The notes beneath the pieces were generated by a model. That model was given only the letters and a program-made list of their open reading frames with translations, did no database searches and was not told the origin of the DNA. Shown here in pieces: positions 1-10,773 of a stretch of DNA of 64,000 nucleotides. Position 1 is the first letter of the stretch. Every line of letters begins with the position of its first letter. Source of the stretch: Pseudomonas tremae (GTDB lineage: Bacteria > Pseudomonadota > Gammaproteobacteria > Pseudomonadales > Pseudomonadaceae); assembly GCF_001401155.1 (NCBI RefSeq), contig NZ_LJRO01000206.1:1-64000 (forward strand), given 5' to 3'. The position numbers and the translations under genes are program-made.

Positions 1-1432
1 AGCCCGCCCTCCCCCAAGTGGGTACGATAACCGTTGGCCATCTCCAGAATGAACTCGTGAGCATGAGCAATAAGTGCCGCAGCCTGAACTTGTTCGAAAC
101 TGGCGTTGACGTTGCCATAACGAATGTTGTCCTCGACGCTGCCAAAAAACAGCGCGGGGGTTTGCGAAACCAACGCAAAACAGCGACGCAAATCGTGCGG
201 ATCAAGCTGCGTAGCAGGCACCCCTTCGACAAGAATGCGCCCGTGTCCAGGATCGTAAAAACGCAGCAGCAGATCGAAAATCGTCGATTTGCCCGCACCG
301 GAGGGGCCGACCAGCGCCAGGGTTTCTCCAGGCTCCACGGAAAGGGTCAGGTTATCGACCGCATTACGTTCAGGACGCGAGGGATAGGCAAAACTGACGT
401 TTTCCAGCGCCAGCCGCCCGCTGATACGCTGCGGCAGATTCAGCAGCCCAGTGGCCGGCGCACTGATCTCGCTGCGGGCCTGGAGCAGTTCGCCGATCCT
501 CTCGGCAGCACCGGCTGCACGCTGCAGCTCACCGATCACTTCGCTTAATGTGCCGAACGCCATTCCCACCACCAGTGCATAAAACACAAACGCTGCCAGT
601 TCACCGCTGGAGATTCCATGCCGCCCACCCACAACATCACGGCCACCGCACCCAGCACCAGAACGATCACCAGTGTAATCAGCCAGGAGCGTTGCAGAAT
701 CCGCTTGCGGGCGGTTTCGAACGCCTGCTCGACCGTCTGGGAAAAACGCTGTCGGTCCTGTTGCTGATGGTTGTACGCCTGAACCGTCTTTATCTGCCCA
801 AGCGCTTCAGCCACGTAGCTGCCTACATTGGCGACCCGGTCTTGGCTCTCCCGCGAGAGATTGCGCACCCGCCGCCCGAACATGAGGATCGGCGCAATGA
901 TCAATGGCAAGGCCACCATCACAATGCTGGTGAGTTTGGGGTTGGTGATGAACAACAACACGATCCCGCCAATGACCATCAACGCGTTACGCAGAAACAT
1001 CGACAGCGATGAGCCGATCACCGATTGCAGCAAAGTCGTATCGGCGGTCAATCGCGACTGAATTTCCGAACTGCGATTGTTTTCATAAAAGCCGGGATGT
1101 AGCTCGATCAAGTGGTCGAACACTTTCTTGCGGAGGTCTGCAACGACGCGCTCACCAATCCATGACACCAGATAGAAACGGGTAAAGGTTCCGATCGCCA
1201 AGCCGACCGTGAGCAGCATGAAAAACCCTATCGAACGTTCGAGCAATTGCGCTGAACGGGTCATGAACCCCTGATCGATCATCAACTTGATGCCCTGCCC
1301 GATCGACAGGGTGATGCCAGCGGTCACGATCAGCGCCAGCAAAGCGCCCAGCACTTGCCAGCGATAAGGGGCAATAAAACTCGCGGCCAGGCAAATTGCC
1401 TGGCGTTGACGTCGGGAAATCAGTGAAATCAT
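1..1432 (-). pseudogene. MsbA-type ABC exporter, frameshifted and cut by the window edge
   Basis: Half-transporter of the ABC exporter class (TMD followed by NBD), expected in the inner membrane. From the start codon at 1432 the first frame encodes the transmembrane domain and breaks off with out-of-frame residues before a stop at 545. The second frame resumes the family sequence (GELAAFVFYALVVG onward) from about position 615 and carries a Walker A motif (GPSGAGKST) near 310-340, running off the window at position 1 before the signature motif. At the junction five or six residues usually present between 'WVGGM' and 'ISSGEL' are missing, which fits a deletion of about 16 nt. The upstream in-frame extension to 1540 looks non-coding. 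As written, no protein with both domains is made unless there is frameshifting or a sequencing error. Confidence 0.8.
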
Positions 1433-1718
1433 GGAGAGTGAACCTGCCTGTCTGCCCGAAATGTCTGAACTGCGAAGCCTACACCTGTCCGACACACAGC
1501 GCTGCGCGCCATTCAGAGTGAACTTGCGGCGGGATGCCAAGGTCTGGTTATGACTGCTTTACAGAGCAGGCTACAAGTGATTGATCTAAAGGCCTGCTGG
1601 CAGATTCAGAACAAATCTGTTGCACTGGTATCGCGTTTGAAAGGCTGACAGTACCTGTCACGGACCGGTCATCAAGCGCGGTTAACTTAACGCCGTTACC
1701 TGATGAAAGGAGAAAACC

Positions 1719-1889
1719 ATGAGCCTGCAAGAGCACAGCAAAGAAGTCCCGGTCGTTCGAGCCACGCCCGACCTGCCTGTTGGCGGTGCCGTTCTTGACC
1801 AGCACGGGCGAGAAGTCGTGATCACTGAAGAAATGGTTCAGGCTGCTTGCCAGGAATGCGACAAGAACTGGGTAACTCCGGAAAAATAA
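1719..1889 (+). CDS. Conserved small protein, 56 residues, unknown function
   Basis: A short gene with a strong ribosome-binding site (AAAGGAGA) 7 nt before ATG and a clear intrinsic terminator after the stop, so it looks like a real monocistronic unit. The product is acidic and soluble, with no signal peptide or membrane segment, and has two cysteines spaced CQEC near the C-terminus (about residues 44-47). I recognise no family. It is divergent from the ABC exporter and convergent with pdxB. Confidence 0.75.
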   Translation: MSLQEHSKEVPVVRATPDLPVGGAVLDQHGREVVITEEMVQAACQECDKNWVTPEK

Positions 1890-1913
1890 GACCTGATCCT
1901 GCCGAATGCATTG

Positions 1914-1940
1914 AAACCCGACGGTAAAGTCGGGTTTTTT
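1914..1940 (+). terminator. Rho-independent terminator after the 56-residue gene
   Basis: Inverted repeat AAACCCGAC / GTCGGGTTT around a short loop, ending in a T-run. It lies 24 nt after the stop of the small gene and before the convergent pdxB, so it may also serve pdxB from the other strand. Confidence 0.85.
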
Positions 1941-1974
1941 ATGTCCGTAAAAACCCGGAATACGCTTCGGCCAA

Positions 1975-3117
1975 TCAGACCAGCACTGCCCCCAGCGCTC
2001 GCACTATCTGCGCAAGGGCCGCGGACTCGCCTTCCAGCCTGACCTGCAAACCCTCGATCTCTCGGCGGGGCGGGTAGTGTTTGCGCAGCGCATCAAATGC
2101 CAGGCGCTGACTGGGAATATTGCCGGTCAGGCTGCGACGGAAGTCTGCATCGTCGCGGCGCGGATCATAAACACCACGACACAACATGTTCAGTGCCCAC
2201 AGCGGCTCGGTTGCGGCGGCAAGGCTGACCTGCGCCAGCCAGGGTGCCGGCAGTAGATCGTCAAGACTGATCAGCGGCGGCTGCTCAAGAAACGTGCACA
2301 GCGCGTGGTAAATCTGCGCTGTACCGCGCTGTCGGCCATCAAGGCTGTAACCGGCGATGTGCGGCGTTCCAAGTACACACAGGTCGGCCAGCGCAACGTT
2401 GACCTGCGGCTCGCCCTCCCATACATCCAGCACGGCCTGCAAGTCTTCCCGCTCGAGCAGGACATCATGTAATGCGGCGTTATCTACCACCGCGCCCCGG
2501 CTGGCATTGATCAGCCACGTGCCCTGCCTTAACTGGCGCAGACGCGTGTCGTCGAGCAGGTGCCAGGTTGCTAGCTCCCCGGTCTTGCTCAAGGGCGTGT
2601 GCAGGCTGATGACATCACAGCGTTGCAGGACTTCATCAAGGCTGACGAAATCGCCTCCTTCGGCGGCCTGACGCGGGGGATCGCAGACCAGGACATTCCA
2701 GCCCAGCGCTTTCAGGACGGCGATCAGACGCCCACCCACCTGCCCTGCTCCCACCACGCCATAGGTACGCTGCCTGAGGTCGACGCCTTCTATTTCCGCC
2801 AGGGTCAACAGGCTGCCCAGTACGTAATCCACCACGCCACGCGCATTGCAACCCGGTGCGCTGGCCCACTGGATTCCGGCTTCCGCGAAATACTCCAGGT
2901 CCAGGTGATCGGTGCCAATCGTGCAGGTACCGACAAAACGCACCGGACTGCCTTCAAGCATTTCGCGGGTCACCGGTGTCACGGAGCGCACCAGCAGGAT
3001 ATCGGCCTCGGCGACTGCTGCGCGGTCGATAGCGCGGCCGGGCAAGCGCTGGATTTCACCGAACCCGGCAAAAAAGGCGTCAAGCAGCGGGATATTTTCG
3101 TCGGCAACAATGCGCAT
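1975..3117 (-). CDS. pdxB: Erythronate-4-phosphate dehydrogenase PdxB
   Basis: Cytosolic NAD-dependent dehydrogenase that oxidises 4-phosphoerythronate, the second step of the DXP-dependent pyridoxal phosphate pathway. The 380 residues match the usual PdxB length when translation starts at [12 protein letters not shown] (3117); the longer in-frame extension to 3156 is not family sequence. Visible motifs are the Rossmann fold [10 protein letters not shown] in the middle, the catalytic Arg segment [10 protein letters not shown], and the His segment [10 protein letters not shown]-terminal dimerisation domain typical of PdxB follows (last about 90 residues). It lies downstream of tusA on the same strand with an 89-nt gap. 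Confidence 0.97.
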   Translation of the reverse strand: MRIVADENIPLLDAFFAGFGEIQRLPGRAIDRAAVAEADILLVRSVTPVTREMLEGSPVRFVGTCTIGTDHLDLEYFAEAGIQWASAPGCNARGVVDYVLGSLLTLAEIEGVDLRQRTYGVVGAGQVGGRLIAVLKALGWNVLVCDPPRQAAEGGDFVSLDEVLQRCDVISLHTPLSKTGELATWHLLDDTRLRQLRQGTWLINASRGAVVDNAALHDVLLEREDLQAVLDVWEGEPQVNVALADLCVLGTPHIAGYSLDGRQRGTAQIYHALCTFLEQPPLISLDDLLPAPWLAQVSLAAATEPLWALNMLCRGVYDPRRDDADFRRSLTGNIPSQRLAFDALRKHYPPRREIEGLQVRLEGESAALAQIVRALGAVLV

Positions 3118-3206
3118 GGAAGACTCTCTGGGTCTGGCGAACATGGACCTGTCCATCGTATGGACAGGCGCGTCGTGAACAGGCGCGGGTTGCAGCGATA
3201 GGGCAA

Positions 3207-3461
3207 TCAGTCGGCTTTTTTGCGAATCCAGTACAGAAACGTTCCTTCCCCGGTCTGCTCCGCAACCAGCTCATGACCCAGGAATACACAGAATTTAGGG
3301 ATGTCGCGACGTGTGGACGGATCGGTCGCGATGACCTTGAGCAAACCGCCCGCAGGCAGGTCGCGGACCTTTTGGTGCAACATCATCACCGGTTCCGGGC
3401 AGTTCAGCCCGGTGGCATCCAGAACGGAGTCAACGGCGAGACTTTCGATGGGTTCAGACAT
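3207..3461 (-). CDS. tusA: Sulfur carrier protein TusA
   Basis: Small cytosolic sulfurtransferase of the TusA/SirA family that relays persulfide sulfur, classically for 2-thiouridine in tRNA. The protein is 84 residues, the usual size, and carries the signature CPEP with the acceptor Cys21. The start at MSEPIESL (3461) is preceded by GGAGAG; an in-frame extension upstream lacks family character. It is on the minus strand between rlmM and pdxB, an order I recall as common in Pseudomonas. Confidence 0.95.
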   Translation of the reverse strand: MSEPIESLAVDSVLDATGLNCPEPVMMLHQKVRDLPAGGLLKVIATDPSTRRDIPKFCVFLGHELVAEQTGEGTFLYWIRKKAD

Positions 3462-3527
3462 GGGGCTCTCCAGCAACGGGTCACTATTGTCGCTCAATTC
3501 ACCAGGCACGATAAGCGTCAGCTTGCC

Positions 3528-4601
3528 TCACTTGCGCGCCGACTTGGGCACATCCAGCCTTCTCAGGTGGCAGGTGACTTCTTCACGGTCGTGATAGAGC
3601 TGTTTGCAGCCGATCGATACCCTGACGCCGCGCGCCTGAAAGCCCTCTTCGATACGGTCGAGCAGGCGGCGCACTTCAGCGTAACGCTGTTTCATCGGCA
3701 GCTTGAGGTTGACCACGGCTTCGCGACACAGGCCTTCACCCAGCCAGGTTTCCAGCAGGGCGGCATTGCGCGCAGGTTTTTCGACAATGTCGCAGACCAT
3801 CCAGTCCACCGGCTGGCGAGGCTTGTAGGTAAAACCGTCGGCCATCAGGTGTTGCACCAGCCCGGTGTCCATCAGGCTTTCGGCCATCGGGCCGTTGTCG
3901 ATGGCCGTCACCAGCATCCCGCGACGCACCAGTTGATAGGTCCAGCCACCGGGAGCAGCTCCCAGGTCCACGCCGGTCATGTCACCGGACAGACGCTCGT
4001 CCCACTGATCCCGAGGGATGAAATGGTGCCACGCCTCTTCGAGCTTGAGGGTCGAGCGGCTTGGTGCCTCGCGGGGAAACTTCAAGCGCGGAATGCCCAT
4101 CGGCCACATCGCCGAATTGTCAGCTTCGGCCAGGCCGAGAAATACCTCGCGGCCACTCTTGAAGGTCAGCAAAAGGCGCGGCCTGCGTGGGTCTTCGACC
4201 AGCTTGCCAGCCTGGGTCAGGGCTTTGCGCAACGGCGCTTCGAACTTCTTGCAGAAATTCGACAGCTCCTTGCCGTCATTGGTGTCCACCACCTCCAGCC
4301 ACATGCTGCCGCAGACCGGAAACGCTGCCAGCTGAGCAAGGATGACGCTGATCCGGTCAGATTCCGGCAAATCCAGAAACACACCGCGCGCCCATTGCCG
4401 AGGGAAGATCAGCTTGTCGAAACGCTGGCCATTCATCAACCGTTCGGCGCCGTCCGCTTCGGTGCATATGAACTCGGCGCATGCTGTATCGGGGCGCGCC
4501 TTGGCATACCCGGCGACGTCCAGACGCGCCGCGTGTTCGGCTATCTCCGAACAGACTTCGCCTTCAAAGCCGGGCCTGCAATGCATAAACAGCGTATTCA
4601 T
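3528..4601 (-). CDS. rlmM: 23S rRNA C2498 ribose-2'-O-methyltransferase RlmM
   Basis: SAM-dependent methyltransferase that modifies C2498 of 23S rRNA. The 357-residue product has an N-terminal THUMP-like region and a C-terminal Rossmann methyltransferase domain with SAM motif DLGAAPGGW at about residue 210, followed by the DWMVCDIVEKP and NLKLPMKQR segments expected of the FtsJ/RlmE-like K-D-K-E fold. It starts at MNTLFMHC and is divergent from acnA. Confidence 0.95.
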   Translation of the reverse strand: MNTLFMHCRPGFEGEVCSEIAEHAARLDVAGYAKARPDTACAEFICTEADGAERLMNGQRFDKLIFPRQWARGVFLDLPESDRISVILAQLAAFPVCGSMWLEVVDTNDGKELSNFCKKFEAPLRKALTQAGKLVEDPRRPRLLLTFKSGREVFLGLAEADNSAMWPMGIPRLKFPREAPSRSTLKLEEAWHHFIPRDQWDERLSGDMTGVDLGAAPGGWTYQLVRRGMLVTAIDNGPMAESLMDTGLVQHLMADGFTYKPRQPVDWMVCDIVEKPARNAALLETWLGEGLCREAVVNLKLPMKQRYAEVRRLLDRIEEGFQARGVRVSIGCKQLYHDREEVTCHLRRLDVPKSARK

Positions 4602-4792
4602 GGGTCACTCCTGGGCAACGGGCGCTCGGGCGTAACCCCGCAGACTTGAAAGCCGCGCATGATAGCCCAATCAGGAACCACTGGCGCGGCCAGACAGTCC
4701 ACAGAACCTGAAGCCTGATTCGGCGCTCTTGACCTGATGCACACCGAGCCCTGTGATCCGACCTGCAGATATCATCCCAAAAGGAGACATTA

Positions 4793-7537
<2,745 letters not shown>

Positions 7538-7564
7538 GGGTATAGCGCAGAGCCCGGCGAGCAG

Positions 7565-7604
7565 AAAAGGTCGCGGTGTCAGGCACACCGCGACCTGCTT
7601 TTGC
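7565..7604 (+). terminator. Rho-independent terminator after acnA
   Basis: Long perfect inverted repeat (AGGTCGCGGTGT / ACACCGCGACCT, 4-nt loop) flanked by AAAA and TTTT, 28 nt after the acnA stop. It isolates acnA from the sigma-28 promoter of aer just downstream. Confidence 0.9.
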
Positions 7605-7638
7605 CGCACTGACTCATCGGTCATTTGGCGTGCAATAC

Positions 7639-7665
7639 TCAATTTATCGGCCATGCGGCCGATAA
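7639..7665 (+). promoter_or_regulatory. Sigma-28 (FliA) promoter of aer
   Basis: TCAATTTA, exactly 11 nt, then GCCGATAA: the -10 is identical to the FliA consensus and the spacer is ideal. The start site should fall near 7673, giving a leader of about 30 nt to the aer ATG at 7703. The -10 is also one arm of a perfect inverted repeat TATCGGCC-ATGC-GGCCGATA (7645-7664). Confidence 0.85.
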
Positions 7666-7702
7666 CACGCCATCGTCTTCAGGATCGAAGGATCGAACTC
7701 CC

Positions 7703-9268
7703 ATGCGCAACAACCAGCCCGTAACTCAACGCGAGCGCACATTCCCTGCCGAACAGCGACTGATCTCCACCACCGATACCCAAGGCACCATTACTTACTG
7801 CAATGATGCCTTTATCGATATAAGCGGCTATAGCGAGGCGGAGCTGCTGGGTGCCGCCCACAACACAGTGCGTCACCCGGATGTGCCGCCTGCTGTGTTC
7901 GAACATATGTGGACCACGCTCAAGACCGGTCAGCCGTGGATGGGCATCGTCAAGAACCGCTGCAAGAACGGCGACCACTATTGGGTCAACGCTTATGTGA
8001 CACCGGTACTGGAAAACCGCAAGGTCGTGGGTTTTGAGTCGGTGCGTGTCAAGCCGACGGCCGAACAGGTCCGTCGTGCCGAGGCGCTTTACGCCCGTAT
8101 CAACAAGGGCAAGAGTGCCGTCCCGGGTCGTGATAAATGGCTGCCGATCCTTCAGGACTGGCTGCCGTTCATTCTGGTCAGTCAACTGAGTTTTCTGATC
8201 GGCACGTGGCTCAACTCCCCCTGGGGTTTTGCCCTGGCAGCAGCATTGTCAGTGCCCCTGGGCCTGCTGGGGCTGTCCTGGCAGCAGCGTGGCATCAAAC
8301 GCCTGTTGCGTCTGGCCGAACAGGCCACCTCTGACCCACTGATTGCGCAGATGTATACCGACAGCCGTGGCCCGCAAGCGCGCCTTGAAATGTCGACCCT
8401 CAGCCAGGAAGCGCGTCTGAAAACCTGCCTGACGCGCTTGCAGGACACTGCCGAACACCTGAACAGTCAGGCTCGCCAGTCCAATTCACTGGCCAACGCC
8501 AGCTCGATCGGGCTGGAACGTCAGCGGGTAGAGACCGAGCAGGTTGCGGCTGCCATCAACCAGATGGCTGCCACCACGCAAGAAGTTGCCGGCCATGTGA
8601 ATCGTACTGCCGACGCCACGCAGCAGGCCAATGAACTGACCCGCCGTGGCCGCGACATCGCAGGTGAGACCCGCGAAGCCATTCAGCGCCTCTCCACCTC
8701 AGTGGGCGAAACCGGCCTGACCGTCACACGACTGGCCAAGGACAGCGATGAAATCGGTGGCGTGGTCGATGTGATCAAAGGTATCGCTGATCAAACCAAT
8801 CTGCTGGCACTCAACGCGGCCATCGAAGCGGCACGTGCCGGCGAGATGGGTCGCGGCTTTGCGGTGGTGGCAGACGAAGTACGTCAATTGGCACAACGCA
8901 CCGCAGAATCCACCGGGCAGATTCACGGCCTGATCGCCAAGCTGCAGCAGACCGCCAATGACGCTGTGCAGACCATGGATGCTGGGCGACGTCAGGCCGA
9001 GGAAGGCGTGGCCAGGGTGCTGGAAGCGGATCAAGCGCTGGTAGGCATCAGCGAAGCCGTCGCCAATATCACCGACATGACGACCCAGATCGCCACTGCC
9101 ACCGAAGAACAGAGCGCTGTGGCCGAAGAGATCAACCGCAATATCGCGACCATCGCCAGCCTGGCAGACACGACAGCCGATGAGGCGCGCCGCTCGGCCG
9201 TATTGAGCGGGGAGCTGACTGCGACTGCCAACTCACAATATTCGCTGGTGGAACGATTCAATCGCTGA
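7703..9268 (+). CDS. aer: Aerotaxis receptor Aer (PAS-MCP)
   Basis: Membrane chemoreceptor expected to sense redox/oxygen state through a PAS-bound flavin and signal to CheA/CheW. The 521-residue product has an N-terminal PAS domain (about 20-125, with the Aer-like [12 protein letters not shown] and NTVRHPDVP segments), two hydrophobic segments around 155-200 with no periplasmic loop to speak of, and a C-terminal methyl-accepting signalling domain whose tip reads [23 protein letters not shown] at 7703 follows a GAAGGATCGA stretch; the upstream extension to 7625 overlaps the promoter and is rejected. Its sigma-28 promoter puts it in the late flagellar class. Confidence 0.95.
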   Translation: MRNNQPVTQRERTFPAEQRLISTTDTQGTITYCNDAFIDISGYSEAELLGAAHNTVRHPDVPPAVFEHMWTTLKTGQPWMGIVKNRCKNGDHYWVNAYVTPVLENRKVVGFESVRVKPTAEQVRRAEALYARINKGKSAVPGRDKWLPILQDWLPFILVSQLSFLIGTWLNSPWGFALAAALSVPLGLLGLSWQQRGIKRLLRLAEQATSDPLIAQMYTDSRGPQARLEMSTLSQEARLKTCLTRLQDTAEHLNSQARQSNSLANASSIGLERQRVETEQVAAAINQMAATTQEVAGHVNRTADATQQANELTRRGRDIAGETREAIQRLSTSVGETGLTVTRLAKDSDEIGGVVDVIKGIADQTNLLALNAAIEAARAGEMGRGFAVVADEVRQLAQRTAESTGQIHGLIAKLQQTANDAVQTMDAGRRQAEEGVARVLEADQALVGISEAVANITDMTTQIATATEEQSAVAEEINRNIATIASLADTTADEARRSAVLSGELTATANSQYSLVERFNR

Positions 9269-9285
9269 GATTTGATTAGCCTCGC

Positions 9286-9323
9286 AAAGCCCCGCCAGTT
9301 CGGTCTGTCGGGGCTTTTTTATT
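9286..9323 (+). terminator. Rho-independent terminator after aer
   Basis: AAGCCCCG / CGGGGCTT stem with a 14-nt loop and a run of T, 18 nt after the aer stop. Confidence 0.85.
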
Positions 9324-10176
9324 GAGGTACACAGCCTGCTCTTTAATATATGAAGCCCCACATTGCGCAGAGCATTATTTAGCACCGCCAACAACCGCAA
9401 GGGGCCCACACCGGTATCGGCATAAGATGTTTACTCCAATCAGCTGATTTCATGGCAAGACGCGGTAGTTATGTATTACCACTTTTAATTATCAAGTATC
9501 ACCCGATGCGAACTTCAGATCTGCGCCTTGTGGCGCCTGACTTGTCAGCGGGAGAAATACAACGAGCGTTTGCACAACACCCTGGTTTTTTGCACCTCGA
9601 ATTTCACTGACCATTCCGGATGGCTGTCTCACGCAAAATACTGTTTAAGCAGGACAGCGATAACCTCAGAACCAGCGACAGGATCATCGATTGTGCAGGC
9701 GATCTCTAGCTGCTGACGCGCTGCGCTGCACACCTCCAAGCAGGCTTGAGCTACACGACCTACATTTTTGGCTCAAAACTCCGAAGGCCTCCTGCAGTTA
9801 TGTGTGAGGGAAAACAATGATAAGTTTGAGTGAATCATCCTGTGAACAAGTAGGATATTAGACAAAATGCAATATTTTTCTACTTGTAAGAATTCTCTGT
9901 AGTAACCGTCCTACAGATATAGATAGCAGAAAAAACCTCAGCGGGCTCTCCTTGTACAGCAACACCCTTTATTTACAGCACCGTCGCCGTAATAGTCGAT
10001 AATTTAACGCCCACATGAAACCAAATGTAACTGCATTACTAACGCCAAACCCTGTTCTTCCTTTGCTCTTCCAACCGACTTGACCTCAGCACTTGAGTGA
10101 CTTGTAATATTTCTCGCACTGGCGATTGTCGGTGCAAGTACAACAACTCAAATTAATGCCAATTAAAGAGTGTACG
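9324..10176. other. AT-rich 0.85-kb intergenic region without a recognisable gene
   Basis: No supported coding region on either strand: the only open frame (9528-9716) has no ribosome-binding site and no recognisable sequence. The right half is AT-rich compared with the flanking core genes and contains two inverted repeats (9846-9887 and 9897-9916). The promoter of the gene at 10177 must lie in the right part. The change in composition marks the left border of the accessory island. Confidence 0.6.
9846..9887. repeat. Inverted repeat ACAAGTAG / CTACTTGT with nested ATATT / AATAT
   Basis: Two perfect 8-bp arms 26 nt apart, with a second 5-bp pairing inside, make a possible long hairpin. A second smaller inverted repeat, CTGTAG-N8-CTACAG, follows at 9897-9916. 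Function is unknown; both are well upstream of the gene at 10177 and could be an operator or an RNA element. Confidence 0.5.
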
Positions 10177-10710
10177 ATGGATAAGAAGCAATCCACGGAT
10201 GTCACTGCGCGCGTCCTGCAAGAAAAAATCCCCAAAAACGCGGGTATTGCTCAAGAATCACCACCGCGAGAGGGTGACTATAAAGCGGCGGGGCTTGCCC
10301 CTGCTCCATCAGACATTTCAGACACCATGAAGCCACCCGTGCTGCCTGGTATCGATCCTGAAGCCATCAGTGAAGAACAGGCCTATGCAGGTATCACCAT
10401 CCATATTCCCGGCTCGGTGAAGATGTGCTGGGGAGATGAAATCCGTTTCTATTGGGGGAAAAATCTATCGTCAACAACCCTGTTTCATCGAGTGGGCAAG
10501 GACAGCATCGTCCGCGTGCTATGCGTTTCCTACAACTTCACGCCCTACATTCAGTTCGGCCTGGTTGACCTGTACTACGAGCTTTATCGTGACAATCGAC
10601 TGATCGGCACCTCGCCGGTACTAAGGGTCAATGTAAATTACTCCGCGCCTGCTACGTCCCGACAACGGCAACGCAAGCGTCTTGTCAATCGCAGGTTCTT
10701 CGACACATAA
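10177..10710 (+). CDS. Hypothetical protein with one Ig-like module (177 aa)
   Basis: ATG at 10177 is preceded by AAAGAG at good spacing; the longer frame from 10126 lacks this. The first about 75 residues are charged and Pro/Lys-rich and look disordered, with no signal peptide. Residues about 75-160 form a beta-rich module with IRFYWGKN and a YYELYRDNRLIGTSPVLRVNV ending. That module resembles the third module of the protein at 13395 (IQLFWGAN ... VHYEVLRNGELIGTSL), so the genes are related. The tail is basic (RQRQRKRLVNRR). A terminator follows. I do not know the function; Ig-like domains of this kind often build surface or secreted proteins, but no export signal is visible. Confidence 0.75.
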   Translation: MDKKQSTDVTARVLQEKIPKNAGIAQESPPREGDYKAAGLAPAPSDISDTMKPPVLPGIDPEAISEEQAYAGITIHIPGSVKMCWGDEIRFYWGKNLSSTTLFHRVGKDSIVRVLCVSYNFTPYIQFGLVDLYYELYRDNRLIGTSPVLRVNVNYSAPATSRQRQRKRLVNRRFFDT

Positions 10711-10713
10711 CTG

Positions 10714-10746
10714 AAAACCCCCGGTGATCACTCACCGGGGGCTTTG
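10714..10746 (+). terminator. Rho-independent terminator between convergent genes
   Basis: CCCCCGGTGA / TCACCGGGGG stem with a 4-nt loop flanked by AAAA and a short T-rich tail. It sits between the Ig-module gene and the convergent autotransporter and may work both ways. Confidence 0.8.
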
Positions 10747-10773
10747 GTGTCATTCAGCCTTCAGACCGAACCA

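Noticed and set aside
18..1061. Plus-strand open frames opposite the ABC exporter
   Set aside because: They are antisense to clear ABC transporter coding sequence in two frames and have no family resemblance.
3273..4649. 458-codon plus-strand frame
   Set aside because: It lies antisense to rlmM and tusA, both well supported; a high-GC shadow.
9528..9716. 62-codon frame in the empty region
   Set aside because: No ribosome-binding site, no similarity recognised, unusual composition.
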